Shown here piece after piece: positions 1-8,467 of a DNA stretch of 64,000 nt. The notes below the pieces were generated by a model. The model searched no databases. It was not told the DNA's origin and saw only the letters and a list, made by a program, of their open reading frames with translations. A program made the translations under genes and the position numbers. This DNA comes from [Clostridium] aerotolerans DSM 5434 (GTDB lineage: Bacteria; Bacillota; Clostridia; Lachnospirales; Lachnospiraceae), in contig NZ_JHWJ01000001.1 of the NCBI RefSeq assembly GCF_000687555.1, forward strand, positions 532,151 through 596,150. Reading direction: 5' to 3'. The stretch's first letter is position 1. The number at the start of each line of letters is the position of its first letter.

Positions 1-269
1 TGATACCCATCCGTACTGCCAAAGCCAAGCTCCAGGGCGACATCAATAATCTTACATGACTCATCTCTTAGCTTAAGCGCTGACTTAGACAGTCGAAGCC
101 GACGAATATATTCAGCAGGTGTCAAGTTGATATACTGGGAAAACAATCTGTGTGAATGCCAAGGCGAAAAGTGTGATGCATTTGCCAAATCGGCAAGTGT
201 AATGTTATCCTGCAAGTGGCGTTCAATATAATCCTGCATTCGGCTGACGGCTAAAATCTGTTCCTCCAT
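1..269 (-). CDS. AraC-family transcriptional regulator, truncated by window edge
   Basis: Only the first 89 codons are in the window; the gene runs off the left edge. The ATG (complement of 267-269) follows a good AGGAGGG ribosome binding site. The peptide begins MEEQILAVSRMQDYIERHL and continues with the two-helix DNA-binding pattern of AraC/XylS proteins, including LADLANASHFSPWHSHRLF and TPAEYIRRLRLSKSAL. The HTH is therefore at the N terminus, as in the neighbouring regulator at 571, which suggests a C-terminal effector domain (possibly GyrI-like) outside the window. It is divergent from that neighbour. The target is unknown. Confidence 0.85.
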   Translation of the reverse strand, partial: MEEQILAVSRMQDYIERHLQDNITLADLANASHFSPWHSHRLFSQYINLTPAEYIRRLRLSKSALKLRDESCKIIDVALELGFGSTDGY

Positions 270-570
270 TTTTTCCCTCCTAACAGTTATAATCATAACA
301 GCAGCAAAAGAAAACTTCTCGACGATTCTTGCTAATTTGATTTCAGTTTATCATATAAGTGGTTTTAAGACCAAGGTTTTATGAGGTTACAGACATAGTA
401 ATTAAATGAAGCTTTTTGATTGATTGACCAGTATCTATCTACTTTGTATAATGAGAAATACATGAGTGACAGAATCTGTATCTCTTCAAAGCGGACAGAA
501 GTAAGCAAACCACAACAGGAAAGTGAGAACGAAAACATCTATAATAATCCATACAAGGAGGGCAGTAAAC
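270..570. other. Divergent intergenic region between two AraC-type genes
   Basis: This 301-base AT-rich gap separates the two divergent regulators. It contains the plus-strand promoter listed at 424-452 and about 110 bases of untranslated leader before the ATG at 571. I see no clear promoter for the minus-strand gene, no hairpin and no credible small gene. A short open frame at 420-605 overlaps the regulator start and lacks a ribosome binding site. Confidence 0.5.
424..452 (+). promoter_or_regulatory. Sigma-A-type promoter for the AraC/GyrI regulator
   Basis: TTGACC at 424-429 and TATAAT at 447-452 are separated by 17 bases, near-consensus for the vegetative sigma factor. Transcription would start near 459. 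Confidence 0.65.
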
Positions 571-1461
571 ATGGAATGGGTAACACTTTTACAAACAGCA
601 ATTGACTATATGGAAGAACATTTATTGGAAAGCATCAATTATGAGGATGTAGCCAGACAGGTACATATGTCTTGTTACAATTTTCACAGAACATTCAGCC
701 TGATGGCCGGAATCACAGCAAACGAGTATATTCGCAATCGCAGGTTATCTCTGGCTGGACAGGAGCTGCAGCTGACGGATATAAAGATTATTGATGCCGC
801 CTATAAATATGGCTATGAAACCCCGGAGAGTTTTTCCAAAGCATTTTCCAGGTTTCACGGAGTTTCTCCAAAGCTTGCTAAAGTAAAAGGTACTCAGCTT
901 TCCCTGTTTCAGGCCCTAGCCATTAAAATAATATTGGAAGGTGGTAGAACCATGGATTACAGAGTAGAAGAAGTGGGAAAGAGAACATTTATTGCAAAGG
1001 TGAAGGAGTTTCCAAATGAAATAATCAATGATGAGAGCAATCATGATATTCCACTGTTTTGGGGAGAATGCCGCAAAAAGGGCATAATAAACCAGCTGAC
1101 TGGCATGCGGTCTAAGGGTAAAAAGGATATCTATGGCCTTTGCAGTCCTACCAGAGAGCAGGAAGCAACCTTTGATTATGGCATCGGAGTGGTGGTTGAC
1201 AGTGATACTGTAATTGATGATGAGATGGCCTTAAAAGACCAGGGATTTCAGTTCTGGGAGGTAGAACCCACGGAATACGTGGTATTTAAATGTTATGGAG
1301 ACAGTGGTAATTGTATCAGCGAGACCTGGAGCCGGTTCTTTAAAGAGTTTCTGCCTCAGTCCGGTTATATCCATACGGATGATACGGATTTTGAAATTTA
1401 CTACGATCAGCAGGAACCAGAACTTTTTTGCGAGCTATGGATTCCTGTGAAGAAAAAATAA
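571..1461 (+). CDS. AraC-family regulator with GyrI-like effector-binding domain
   Basis: This is a 296-residue regulator. An AAGGAGGG ribosome binding site just upstream of 571 favours this ATG over an upstream in-frame ATG at 523. Residues 1-105 form an AraC two-HTH domain (MEWVTLLQTAIDYMEEHL, then YETPESFSKAFSRFHGVSP). From about residue 128 (MDYRVEEVGKRTFIAKVKEF) to the end it matches the GyrI/AraC_E_bind fold, which binds hydrophobic or cationic ligands in Rob/BmrR-type regulators; the tail YYDQQEPELFCELWIPVKKK is typical of that fold. It sits divergent to another AraC gene, and no obvious effector gene is next to it. The role in sensing small toxic compounds is inferred from the family. 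Confidence 0.85.
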   Translation: MEWVTLLQTAIDYMEEHLLESINYEDVARQVHMSCYNFHRTFSLMAGITANEYIRNRRLSLAGQELQLTDIKIIDAAYKYGYETPESFSKAFSRFHGVSPKLAKVKGTQLSLFQALAIKIILEGGRTMDYRVEEVGKRTFIAKVKEFPNEIINDESNHDIPLFWGECRKKGIINQLTGMRSKGKKDIYGLCSPTREQEATFDYGIGVVVDSDTVIDDEMALKDQGFQFWEVEPTEYVVFKCYGDSGNCISETWSRFFKEFLPQSGYIHTDDTDFEIYYDQQEPELFCELWIPVKKK

Positions 1462-1538
1462 TAAGGTATTGGTTCGTCGGCATAAAGCTATCTTTATGCC
1501 GGCGTTTTTAAGATTCACGGTTTTTTGAGATAAAGCAG

Positions 1539-2486
1539 TTAATGCAAGTGTCTGATCAAAGCCTCCAACCGTTCTATTATCAGGGTTTTCAGTGAATCCG
1601 GCTTTATGGATTCCACGTTTTCTCCATAAGCTGAGAAGTAATGAGCAATAAAGGACTCTTCACCGGGATTATAAAATCCGCGGATCACATATTGCCCATT
1701 TTCCATAAACAATTCCATGGAAGGATAATGCTCCTTGTAAAATAAATCCGCCCCCTTATTTGTAACGGTCACCTTAAACTCAGTTGCACCTGGTTTTTTA
1801 TATAAATCAACTGCCTTTCTTTTAAATTCACTTAAGGGCTTAGGATGATATACTGAATTTTCTTTCACTTCTATCACTTTGTCGCATCGAAATACTTTAG
1901 GCTCATTGGTCTTAAAGTTGTATCCTGTGGCATACCACTGCCCGTAAGCAGAGGTGATATCAAAAAACTGTACCACATAATTTCGTACGGAATCATTCAT
2001 TCTATATCCTACTTCACATACTTTTTCTTCTATCGCATATTGCAGAATATCCTTTAAATAATAGCAATGATTAAAATGTCTGATTGAGCCTAAACGGAAG
2101 ACCTGTTCCATTCGATGCAGCAACGATATATTATCAGCGGAGATACATGCTTCAAATTTTCTCTTTAGCTGGTCCACGCTTAAATGAAAGGGAGTACTTT
2201 CATAGGCTTCTAAGGTAAGCATGGAAAAATATAAAGCGAACACCTCATCCATAGTAAATAAGATAGGAGAGAGCATCCTGTTTTTTAGAATTCCATAATG
2301 GCCGTTTCTTCCTTGCCTGGAGTAAATAGGCAGTCCCATTCGCTCTAAAGACTGTACGTCTCTGAGTGCCGTGCTTCTGGATATTTCAAAACGCTCCATA
2401 ATGTCCTTTAGACGAAAGGCGCTTTTGTCTTTTAAAAACATAATCATATCGTTTAAACGTTCTGCTTTATTCATTAATTCTTCCAT
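1539..2486 (-). CDS. YafY-type HTH/WYL-like transcriptional regulator
   Basis: This 315-residue protein begins with a DeoR/HTH_11-like winged helix (FRLKDIMERFEISRSTALRD, about residues 23-45), followed by the linker MGLPIYSRQGRNGHYGI. The C-terminal part (about 150-240) resembles the WYL ligand-binding domain, including VVQFFDITSAYGQWYATGYN. Such proteins usually repress or activate neighbouring genes in response to a small ligand or nucleic acid. An internal ATG four codons in (2474) is an equally good start because GGAAG precedes it. The gene is divergent from the sugar transporter at 2685, so control of that operon is possible; this is inference. Confidence 0.8.
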   Translation of the reverse strand: MEELMNKAERLNDMIMFLKDKSAFRLKDIMERFEISRSTALRDVQSLERMGLPIYSRQGRNGHYGILKNRMLSPILFTMDEVFALYFSMLTLEAYESTPFHLSVDQLKRKFEACISADNISLLHRMEQVFRLGSIRHFNHCYYLKDILQYAIEEKVCEVGYRMNDSVRNYVVQFFDITSAYGQWYATGYNFKTNEPKVFRCDKVIEVKENSVYHPKPLSEFKRKAVDLYKKPGATEFKVTVTNKGADLFYKEHYPSMELFMENGQYVIRGFYNPGEESFIAHYFSAYGENVESIKPDSLKTLIIERLEALIRHLH

Positions 2487-2684
2487 TTCCCTGTTGAATG
2501 TTAAATAGTGTCATAATTTGAAACCTTTTTTATTATACAACAAACCATCACTCATGAAAAGCAGTGGACAAACGCATTTCACAGGCCGCTCCTGAATATA
2601 CATGGGAGTAAGACGGTTTCATGAGAAAGGGCTGTAACGTAAAAACAGTTCATTTTGCAACCAGTATTAAAAAGGAGGATGTGA

Positions 2685-3638
2685 ATGGATTCGAAACGTA
2701 AAGCGGTATCGACCCATCAGGCGATAGGGAGTTTTCGTAAAAAGGTGAGGAATAACCGGACTTTGCTCCTCATGTGTCTTCCGGCAGTGGCTTTTTTTAT
2801 CGTATTTAATTATTGTCCTCTTCCAGGTGTGTACATAGCGTTTACCAATTACAATTTCAGGGACGGCATCTTCGGCAGCCCGTTTGTTGGCTTTAAAAAC
2901 TTTGAATTCCTTATAAAGTCAGGCCAGTTAAGCCTGCTCACCAGAAACACCATCCTTTACAATCTTGTTTTCATATTACTTGGTAATGTACTTCAGATTA
3001 CCCTGGCTATTATGCTCAATGAAATCAACAGCAGATGGTTTAGAAAAGTATCTCAGACAATTATGTTTCTGCCATATTTTATCTCAGTCGTTCTTATTGG
3101 GGCAATCATGTTTAACATCTTAAATTACGATACAGGTGCCCTTAATACACTCATCCGGGAGACAGGTGGAAATCCGGTCAAGATCTACAGCATGGCAGGG
3201 ATATGGCCCTTTATTGTAGTTTTCTGTCAGATGTGGCAGCAGACTGGATATGGTTCTGTGGTTTATTTTGCGGCTATTTGCGGAATTGAGTCCGGGATTG
3301 TAGAAGCCGCCCAAGTGGATGGGGCTAACAGCTGGCAGAAAATCTGCTACATCATTTTGCCAAGCCTGAAACCTACGTTTATTATTTTGCTTCTATTTTC
3401 ACTGGGTGGAATTATGAAGGGAAACTTTGGTCTTTTCTGGAACCTGGTGGGAGCAAATTCTCAGCTGTTTCCTACCACCGATATCATTGAAACAGCAGTA
3501 TACCGGATGATGATGTCACAGAACAATTTCTCCACATCCTCAGCCGTGGGTCTGTACCAGTCACTGTTTGGATTTGCCCTGGTCATGATCAGCAACTGGG
3601 TCGTAAAGAAAATCGATCCGGACTATGCTCTGTTTTAA
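2685..3638 (+). CDS. LplB-type sugar ABC transporter permease (CUT1)
   Basis: This is a 317-residue inner-membrane permease of the CUT1 carbohydrate family, LplB/YteP branch. It has about six membrane segments after a basic N terminus, and the cytoplasmic EAA loop is visible as EAAQVDGANSWQKICYIILP (about residues 206-225), which docks onto the ATPase. The start has an AAGGAGG ribosome binding site. Fourteen bases separate it from the second permease, so the three genes from 2685 to 6194 form one operon. The EAAQVDGAN form and the order permease-permease-lipoprotein are typical of complex-polysaccharide or oligosaccharide importers. The substrate cannot be read from the sequence. Confidence 0.9.
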   Translation: MDSKRKAVSTHQAIGSFRKKVRNNRTLLLMCLPAVAFFIVFNYCPLPGVYIAFTNYNFRDGIFGSPFVGFKNFEFLIKSGQLSLLTRNTILYNLVFILLGNVLQITLAIMLNEINSRWFRKVSQTIMFLPYFISVVLIGAIMFNILNYDTGALNTLIRETGGNPVKIYSMAGIWPFIVVFCQMWQQTGYGSVVYFAAICGIESGIVEAAQVDGANSWQKICYIILPSLKPTFIILLLFSLGGIMKGNFGLFWNLVGANSQLFPTTDIIETAVYRMMMSQNNFSTSSAVGLYQSLFGFALVMISNWVVKKIDPDYALF

Positions 3639-3651
3639 AAGGGGGTAAGAG

Positions 3652-4551
3652 ATGAAGAAACAGAAAATAAAAGAATGTAAAACAAACCTTTTTATTAAAG
3701 GAATTTCCTATACTGTTGTGGCCTTATTTACAATGGTATGCCTGCTTCCCTTTATCTTGATTCTCTCGGCATCTTTAAGCACGGAAAGCGTAATCAGCAG
3801 GCAGGAATTTGGTCTTCTTCCCAGAGGACTTACAATGACGGCATACCAATGGGTATTCCGGTATCCCAAAATGATACTCGGTTCCTATGGCGTTACTATT
3901 TTGATGACCGTCTGCGGGACCCTCCTTGGCCTGTTCCTCATTGCCATGACCGGATATGCTCTGCAGAGGCAGGATTTCCCGTTTCGTAATATACTTTCTT
4001 TTTTTATTTATTTTACCACTTTATTCTCCGCTGGAATGGCCCCCACCTATATCTGGGTCTCCAGATATCTGAATTTAAAAGGAAGCTACTTTTCTGTGTT
4101 CCTGCAGCTTCTTATGACTCCCTGGCTTATCATACTTATGAAAAATTTCGCAAAATCTGTGCCTTATGAAATCACCGAATCCGGGAAAATAGATGGTGCT
4201 GGAGATTTTACTATCTTTACCACCCTGATTTTCCCCATGCTTAAGCCTGCACTTGCTACGGTAGGCCTGTTTCTGGCTCTTGGCTATTGGAATGAATGGT
4301 ATTTATCGTCCTTATATCTGGGGTCCTCTGTTACATATAAGCCCCTCCAGTATTATCTGTATAATGTCATCAATATGGCAAATGCATTAAAGTCTTCCGT
4401 TGCCGGGGCCAATGTTTCCATAACAGCGTTGCCCTCCAATACACTGAAAATGGCAACTGCCGTAATAGCCACAGGTCCAATAATATTTATGTATCCGTTT
4501 GTCCAACGGTATTTTATATCAGGTATTGCCATTGGGGCAGTGAAGGGGTGA
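3652..4551 (+). CDS. YtcP-type sugar ABC transporter permease (CUT1)
   Basis: This 299-residue partner permease has about six transmembrane segments and an EAA loop at ITESGKIDGAGDFTIFTTLI (about residues 175-195). It ends with the characteristic YPFVQRYFISGIAIGAVKG tail shared by CUT1 MalG-like subunits. It pairs with the LplB-like protein upstream to form the membrane channel. Its stop codon overlaps a GTG that opens the next reading frame, but the lipoprotein probably starts later at 4596. No ATP-binding subunit is encoded here, so a shared MsmX/UgpC-type ATPase elsewhere in the genome is presumed. Confidence 0.9.
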   Translation: MKKQKIKECKTNLFIKGISYTVVALFTMVCLLPFILILSASLSTESVISRQEFGLLPRGLTMTAYQWVFRYPKMILGSYGVTILMTVCGTLLGLFLIAMTGYALQRQDFPFRNILSFFIYFTTLFSAGMAPTYIWVSRYLNLKGSYFSVFLQLLMTPWLIILMKNFAKSVPYEITESGKIDGAGDFTIFTTLIFPMLKPALATVGLFLALGYWNEWYLSSLYLGSSVTYKPLQYYLYNVINMANALKSSVAGANVSITALPSNTLKMATAVIATGPIIFMYPFVQRYFISGIAIGAVKG

Positions 4552-4595
4552 GAAGGAGTTTCTTTCTTAATAAAAGTATGAAATGGAGGAGTGTC

Positions 4596-6194
4596 ATGAG
4601 AAAACATGGTTTTACAGCGTCTGCAGCAGCGGTCATACTGTCTGCTGTTATGGCCGTGGGCCTTGCAGGCTGCCGGGGGGAGGGCGTCTCAAAAAACACA
4701 TCGCCGAAAAAGGAGGATGGAAGTGTGGATACTTCCAGTCACGAGGTCATCAACATGCTGGTGCTGGGTGATAAGCCAAGCAACGGCAGGTGTGAGGCAA
4801 TGCTTAAGGAATTAAATCAGGTCCTCACAGAAAAGGTCAATGCAGAATTAAAGCTTACCTATGTGGAATGGGCAGACTGGCAGACCCAATATAACGTTCA
4901 GCTCCTTAGCGGAGACAGCTCCATGGATATCATCACCACAGCTACCGACTGGCTGTATGGCTGGGAAAATGTGGAGAAAGGTGCGTTTCTTCCCTTATCA
5001 GAAGAAATGTTAAAGACCTATGCACCTAAGACCTGGAATCAGGTGGATGCCTCCGGTAACTGGGATATTTGCAAATATAAGGGGGAGATTTATTTTATTC
5101 CCGAAGACCACTACACTCAATATACCAATCATGGGATGTTCTACCGGGGAGACTGGGCCAAAGAAGCAGGCCTTTCGGAGGGGACAGTTCAAAAATTTGA
5201 TGATCTGACTACCTATTTCAAGTATGTTAAGGAAAACAAAGAAGGTGTCATCCCCTGGGATGTAGCCGGGAAAAATAACTCCGGAGGTGCGCTGGGAGGA
5301 TTTATACAGTCTAATACCGACAGCCGTGTCATCATAGGCTGCAATGCAGGAAACTATGAATTCTGGTATACCAGTGCTTCTGATCCATACACCATTTATT
5401 CTCCCTATATGGAGTCCAATGTTATTTATGAAGCGGCTGAGTTAATGAAACAATGGAATAGCATCGGCGTCTGGAGAGAGGATGTCCTTAATTTTGACGG
5501 GGATTCCCGAGAAGAGATGTATGCAGGAACCAGTGGAAGTGATCAGCATCACAGTCAGACTTATTACTCGCAGATAAAGCCCAATATGGATAAAAAGCAG
5601 CCAGGGTCTGATGCAAAGATGTATCCCTGGGGCCAGGAGAATCAAAATATAGCAAAACCCTTAAAAACTCACGGAGCAGCAGCCATCAGTGCCAATTCCA
5701 AACACCCGGAGAGAGCGCTCATGGTGTACGATCTTCTTCGCAATGATGAAACCTGTTACCGGTATATCAATTACGGAATAGAGGGAACGGATTATATCAT
5801 TACGGCAGATCATAAGCTGGCTTACCCGGAAGGCTGGGATCAGAGTACGGATAAACTGGATTCCAATTTCTGGTGCGGACGAAACGATGATCTGGAGCTG
5901 GAAAACAGCTTTAATTGGAGCGGTACGAAGGAAATGATAGAGAATCTGAATAAAATCGCCTACACCTATGAATTTGAGAATCTCATTCTGAATAAACATG
6001 AGGTGGAAGCAGAACAGGCGGCCATTGCCAATGTATTGTCAGAATATCTCCCTCAGCTTGCTTATGGAAAATATGACAATCCAAGGGAAGCCATTGATGA
6101 AATGAGAAGGAAGATCAAGGATGCGGGATATGACAAAGTAAAATCAGAGTTTCAAAAGGATATGGATGAATATAAAAAAGAAACTGGTAAATAA
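4596..6194 (+). CDS. LplA-type extracellular sugar-binding lipoprotein
   Basis: This 532-residue solute-binding protein carries a type II signal peptide with lipobox LAGC and lipidated Cys26. I chose the ATG at 4596 because TGGAGGA lies five bases before it and the signal peptide then starts MRKHGF. The GTG at 4548 would add a poor 16-residue extension. The large size and patterns such as NMLVLGDKPSNG and TYVEWADWQTQYNVQL fit the LplA/YtcQ group of family-1 binding proteins used for oligosaccharides. It would capture substrate outside the membrane and deliver it to the two permeases encoded just upstream. The ligand is unknown. Confidence 0.88.
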   Translation: MRKHGFTASAAAVILSAVMAVGLAGCRGEGVSKNTSPKKEDGSVDTSSHEVINMLVLGDKPSNGRCEAMLKELNQVLTEKVNAELKLTYVEWADWQTQYNVQLLSGDSSMDIITTATDWLYGWENVEKGAFLPLSEEMLKTYAPKTWNQVDASGNWDICKYKGEIYFIPEDHYTQYTNHGMFYRGDWAKEAGLSEGTVQKFDDLTTYFKYVKENKEGVIPWDVAGKNNSGGALGGFIQSNTDSRVIIGCNAGNYEFWYTSASDPYTIYSPYMESNVIYEAAELMKQWNSIGVWREDVLNFDGDSREEMYAGTSGSDQHHSQTYYSQIKPNMDKKQPGSDAKMYPWGQENQNIAKPLKTHGAAAISANSKHPERALMVYDLLRNDETCYRYINYGIEGTDYIITADHKLAYPEGWDQSTDKLDSNFWCGRNDDLELENSFNWSGTKEMIENLNKIAYTYEFENLILNKHEVEAEQAAIANVLSEYLPQLAYGKYDNPREAIDEMRRKIKDAGYDKVKSEFQKDMDEYKKETGK

Positions 6195-6209
6195 AAAGGC
6201 TGATTAATA

Positions 6210-6257
6210 AAACAGACTGTGGGAGCACATTTAATCATTCCACGGTCTGTTTTGTTT
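6210..6257 (+). terminator. Rho-independent terminator after the LplB/YtcP/lipoprotein operon
   Basis: AACAGACTGTGGGA pairs imperfectly with TCCACGGTCTGTTTT across a loop of about 15 bases, followed by a T-rich tail. Confidence 0.7.
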
Positions 6258-6316
6258 ATATTCGACAAAAAATACATAGAAAGATTGTATTAAATGCAGA
6301 AAAACTAAAAAGGATA

Positions 6317-6345
6317 TTGCGCGATTTTAAAAATAGTGATATATT
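6317..6345 (+). promoter_or_regulatory. Candidate promoter of the beta-glucoside PTS operon
   Basis: TTGCGC (6317-6322) and TATATT (6340-6345) are 17 bases apart. The -35 box is weak. It lies about 40 bases before the antiterminator element, as expected for a LicT-controlled operon. Confidence 0.5.
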
Positions 6346-6383
6346 ATGGTTAAGTTGAGAACAACTAAATAAATGAATATGAA

Positions 6384-6489
6384 GACGTGTTACTGGTAAT
6401 GCAGGCAAGATCGGATTAGACGAATGGTTATAAGACGGATGGGGTATTTTGTCTTATGAAGAGTTCGTTTAATTGGGTCTTTTTATTTT
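6384..6489 (+). promoter_or_regulatory. LicT/BglG-type ribonucleic antiterminator (RAT) with overlapping terminator
   Basis: Bases 6384-6412 match the RAT element bound by BglG/LicT proteins: GTGTTACTGGTAATGCAGGC followed by AAGATC. Its 3' end overlaps the 5' arm of a terminator, 6409-6424 (GATCGGATTAGACGAA), which pairs at 15 of 16 positions (G-U pairs allowed) with 6464-6479 and is followed by a T-rich run. A small inner hairpin (ATAAGAC/GTCTTAT) lies between the arms. Formation of the RAT would exclude the terminator. The LicT homologue encoded three genes downstream is the obvious ligand, so the operon is probably self-regulated by inducer-dependent antitermination. Confidence 0.88.
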
Positions 6490-6541
6490 GTCATTCCGGC
6501 CGGATGAGGAGATAAGAAAATACTTGAAAGGGGTTTTGTAT

Positions 6542-8455
6542 ATGAATTATAATCAAATAGCCAAAGATATCTTAACGAATGTTGGCGGTTCTGGTAACGT
6601 AAAAGGACTGACCCATTGTTTTACAAGATTACGATTTCAATTAAAAGATTCAAAAAGAGCAAATAAAGAAACCATCGAACATCTGGAAGGTGTCATCTCT
6701 GTTGTAGAGAGCGGAGGACAGTTCCAGGTAGTGTTGGGGACCAAAGTAAACCAGGTCTATGATGCCATGGTTCCTATGTTATCCATAGATGAAACAACAG
6801 AAATCAGCGAAGAGAAGGTATCCATCTGGAACCGCATTCTGATTGCAGTTTCTGCTATGTTTACCCCTATGGTTCCTGCGATTGCAGCCTCTGGTCTTTT
6901 AAAGGGATTCCTTACCATAGCAAAGATTCTGGCAGCGAAACAAGGTGTGGATATTACGGTAAATCAGACATACACGCTGATTATGGCTGGTACAGATGCC
7001 TTGTTCTATTTCATGCCTGTTATTTTAGCTTATACCAGTGCCAAGGTATTTAAAGCAAATGAATTTATTGCCATGGCTCTTGGCGGTACCATGTGTTACC
7101 CGTCAGTCGTAGCGTTGATGACTGGAAAAGATGTAGTGAGCATGTTTGGTGTTACCATCACCAAAGCAAGCTATGCTTCCTCTGTCATTCCGATTATCAT
7201 TGGAGTTTTCATTCTTTCCTATGTGCAGAAATTTTTAGAAAAAGTAATTCCAGAAGTCTTAAAAATCATTCTGGTTCCTGGTCTGTCACTTCTTGTGATG
7301 CTTCCGGCAACTTTTATGGTATTTGGTCCCATTGGTATCTACATCGGTAATGCAATCACCTTTGTTTACACTGGTATGATGAATTTAAGCCCGGCCATAT
7401 GCGGTGCCTTTATCGGCGGTATGTGGTGTGTGTTTGTTATATTTGGAGCTCATAGAGCACTTCTTCCAATTGGTATTAACGATGTGGCTCAGTTCGGTCA
7501 CCAGAATCTTCTGGCTTTCGCAGGCGCAGCCAACTTTTCACAGGGTGGAGCAGCCCTGGGTGTTATGTTAAAGACCAGGAATAAAGATTTAAAGACAGTA
7601 GCAGCATCAGCAGCAATATCCGCTTCCGTTTGCGGTATTACAGAACCTGCTATTTATGGATGTAACCTTCGATTAAAAAGACCGATGATTTATGCCATCA
7701 TTTGCGGTGCCATTGGCGGAGCTATCATGGGCGTTGGCGGTGTATATGGTGATTCCTTTGCAAACAACGGAATTCTTACCTTTGCAACGTATGCGGCATT
7801 TGGTATGAAACCATTTGTATATTATCTGGTCGGTGTAGGCGTTTCCTTCTTTGGCGCTATGATACTTACTTACCTGTTTGGCTTTGATGAAATGGGAGAT
7901 AAGAAAAAGAAAACAGAAGCAACAGCAGTGGCCCAGACCACAGAGTCAAAGACCGAGGTAGAAACAAAGAATAACGAATTAGATCCATCAGAAGCTGATT
8001 TATTCATATATTCACCCATTGAAGGTGAAGCTGTTTCCATGACAAAAGTAAACGATGAAGTATTTTCTTCTATGGCTTTAGGAAATGGAATTGCTATTAT
8101 CCCGGAAAAAGGAGAGGTAGTAGCTCCGGAGGATTGTACCGTGACCTTAATCTATCCAACCCTACATGCACTTGGCCTTATGCTGGATAATGGGGTAGAG
8201 ATGATTATCCATGTTGGAATTAATACCGTTCAGTTAGAAGGAAAGCATTTTGAAAAGTTTGTAGAAGAAGGCAGCCATATTAAAAAAGGAACTAAGATTC
8301 TCTCTTTTGATATTGATGCCTTGAAAAAGGAAGGCTATGATACCATTGTTCCGATTATCGTAAGCAATACTCCTGTATTTCAGCAGGTTTCCGGAATGAC
8401 TGGAAAAGGGGCTGATCTTCAGAAGTCCGTCATTGCCATCAAAAAAAATCAGTAA
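6542..8455 (+). CDS. bglF: Beta-glucoside-specific PTS enzyme EIIBCA
   Basis: This 637-residue membrane protein imports and phosphorylates beta-glucosides (cellobiose, salicin or arbutin type). Domains run IIB (about 1-90, with phospho-accepting Cys26 in THCFTRLRF), IIC (about 105-455, multi-spanning, with GITEPAIYG) and IIA (about 490-637, with the phospho-histidine near residue 557 in IIHVGINTV). The start at 6542 is chosen because GAAAGGGG precedes it and IIB proteins begin MNYNQIAKDIL; the open frame from 6473 overlaps the terminator arm. EIIA would receive phosphate from HPr. LicT family activity is normally set by this EII and by HPr. The specific substrate is inferred. Confidence 0.93.
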   Translation: MNYNQIAKDILTNVGGSGNVKGLTHCFTRLRFQLKDSKRANKETIEHLEGVISVVESGGQFQVVLGTKVNQVYDAMVPMLSIDETTEISEEKVSIWNRILIAVSAMFTPMVPAIAASGLLKGFLTIAKILAAKQGVDITVNQTYTLIMAGTDALFYFMPVILAYTSAKVFKANEFIAMALGGTMCYPSVVALMTGKDVVSMFGVTITKASYASSVIPIIIGVFILSYVQKFLEKVIPEVLKIILVPGLSLLVMLPATFMVFGPIGIYIGNAITFVYTGMMNLSPAICGAFIGGMWCVFVIFGAHRALLPIGINDVAQFGHQNLLAFAGAANFSQGGAALGVMLKTRNKDLKTVAASAAISASVCGITEPAIYGCNLRLKRPMIYAIICGAIGGAIMGVGGVYGDSFANNGILTFATYAAFGMKPFVYYLVGVGVSFFGAMILTYLFGFDEMGDKKKKTEATAVAQTTESKTEVETKNNELDPSEADLFIYSPIEGEAVSMTKVNDEVFSSMALGNGIAIIPEKGEVVAPEDCTVTLIYPTLHALGLMLDNGVEMIIHVGINTVQLEGKHFEKFVEEGSHIKKGTKILSFDIDALKKEGYDTIVPIIVSNTPVFQQVSGMTGKGADLQKSVIAIKKNQ

Positions 8456-8467
8456 AGGAGTTTTAAT

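Noticed and set aside
4548..4595. Upstream GTG start for the LplA-type lipoprotein
   Set aside because: The extension spoils the signal peptide, and TGGAGGA immediately precedes the ATG at 4596.
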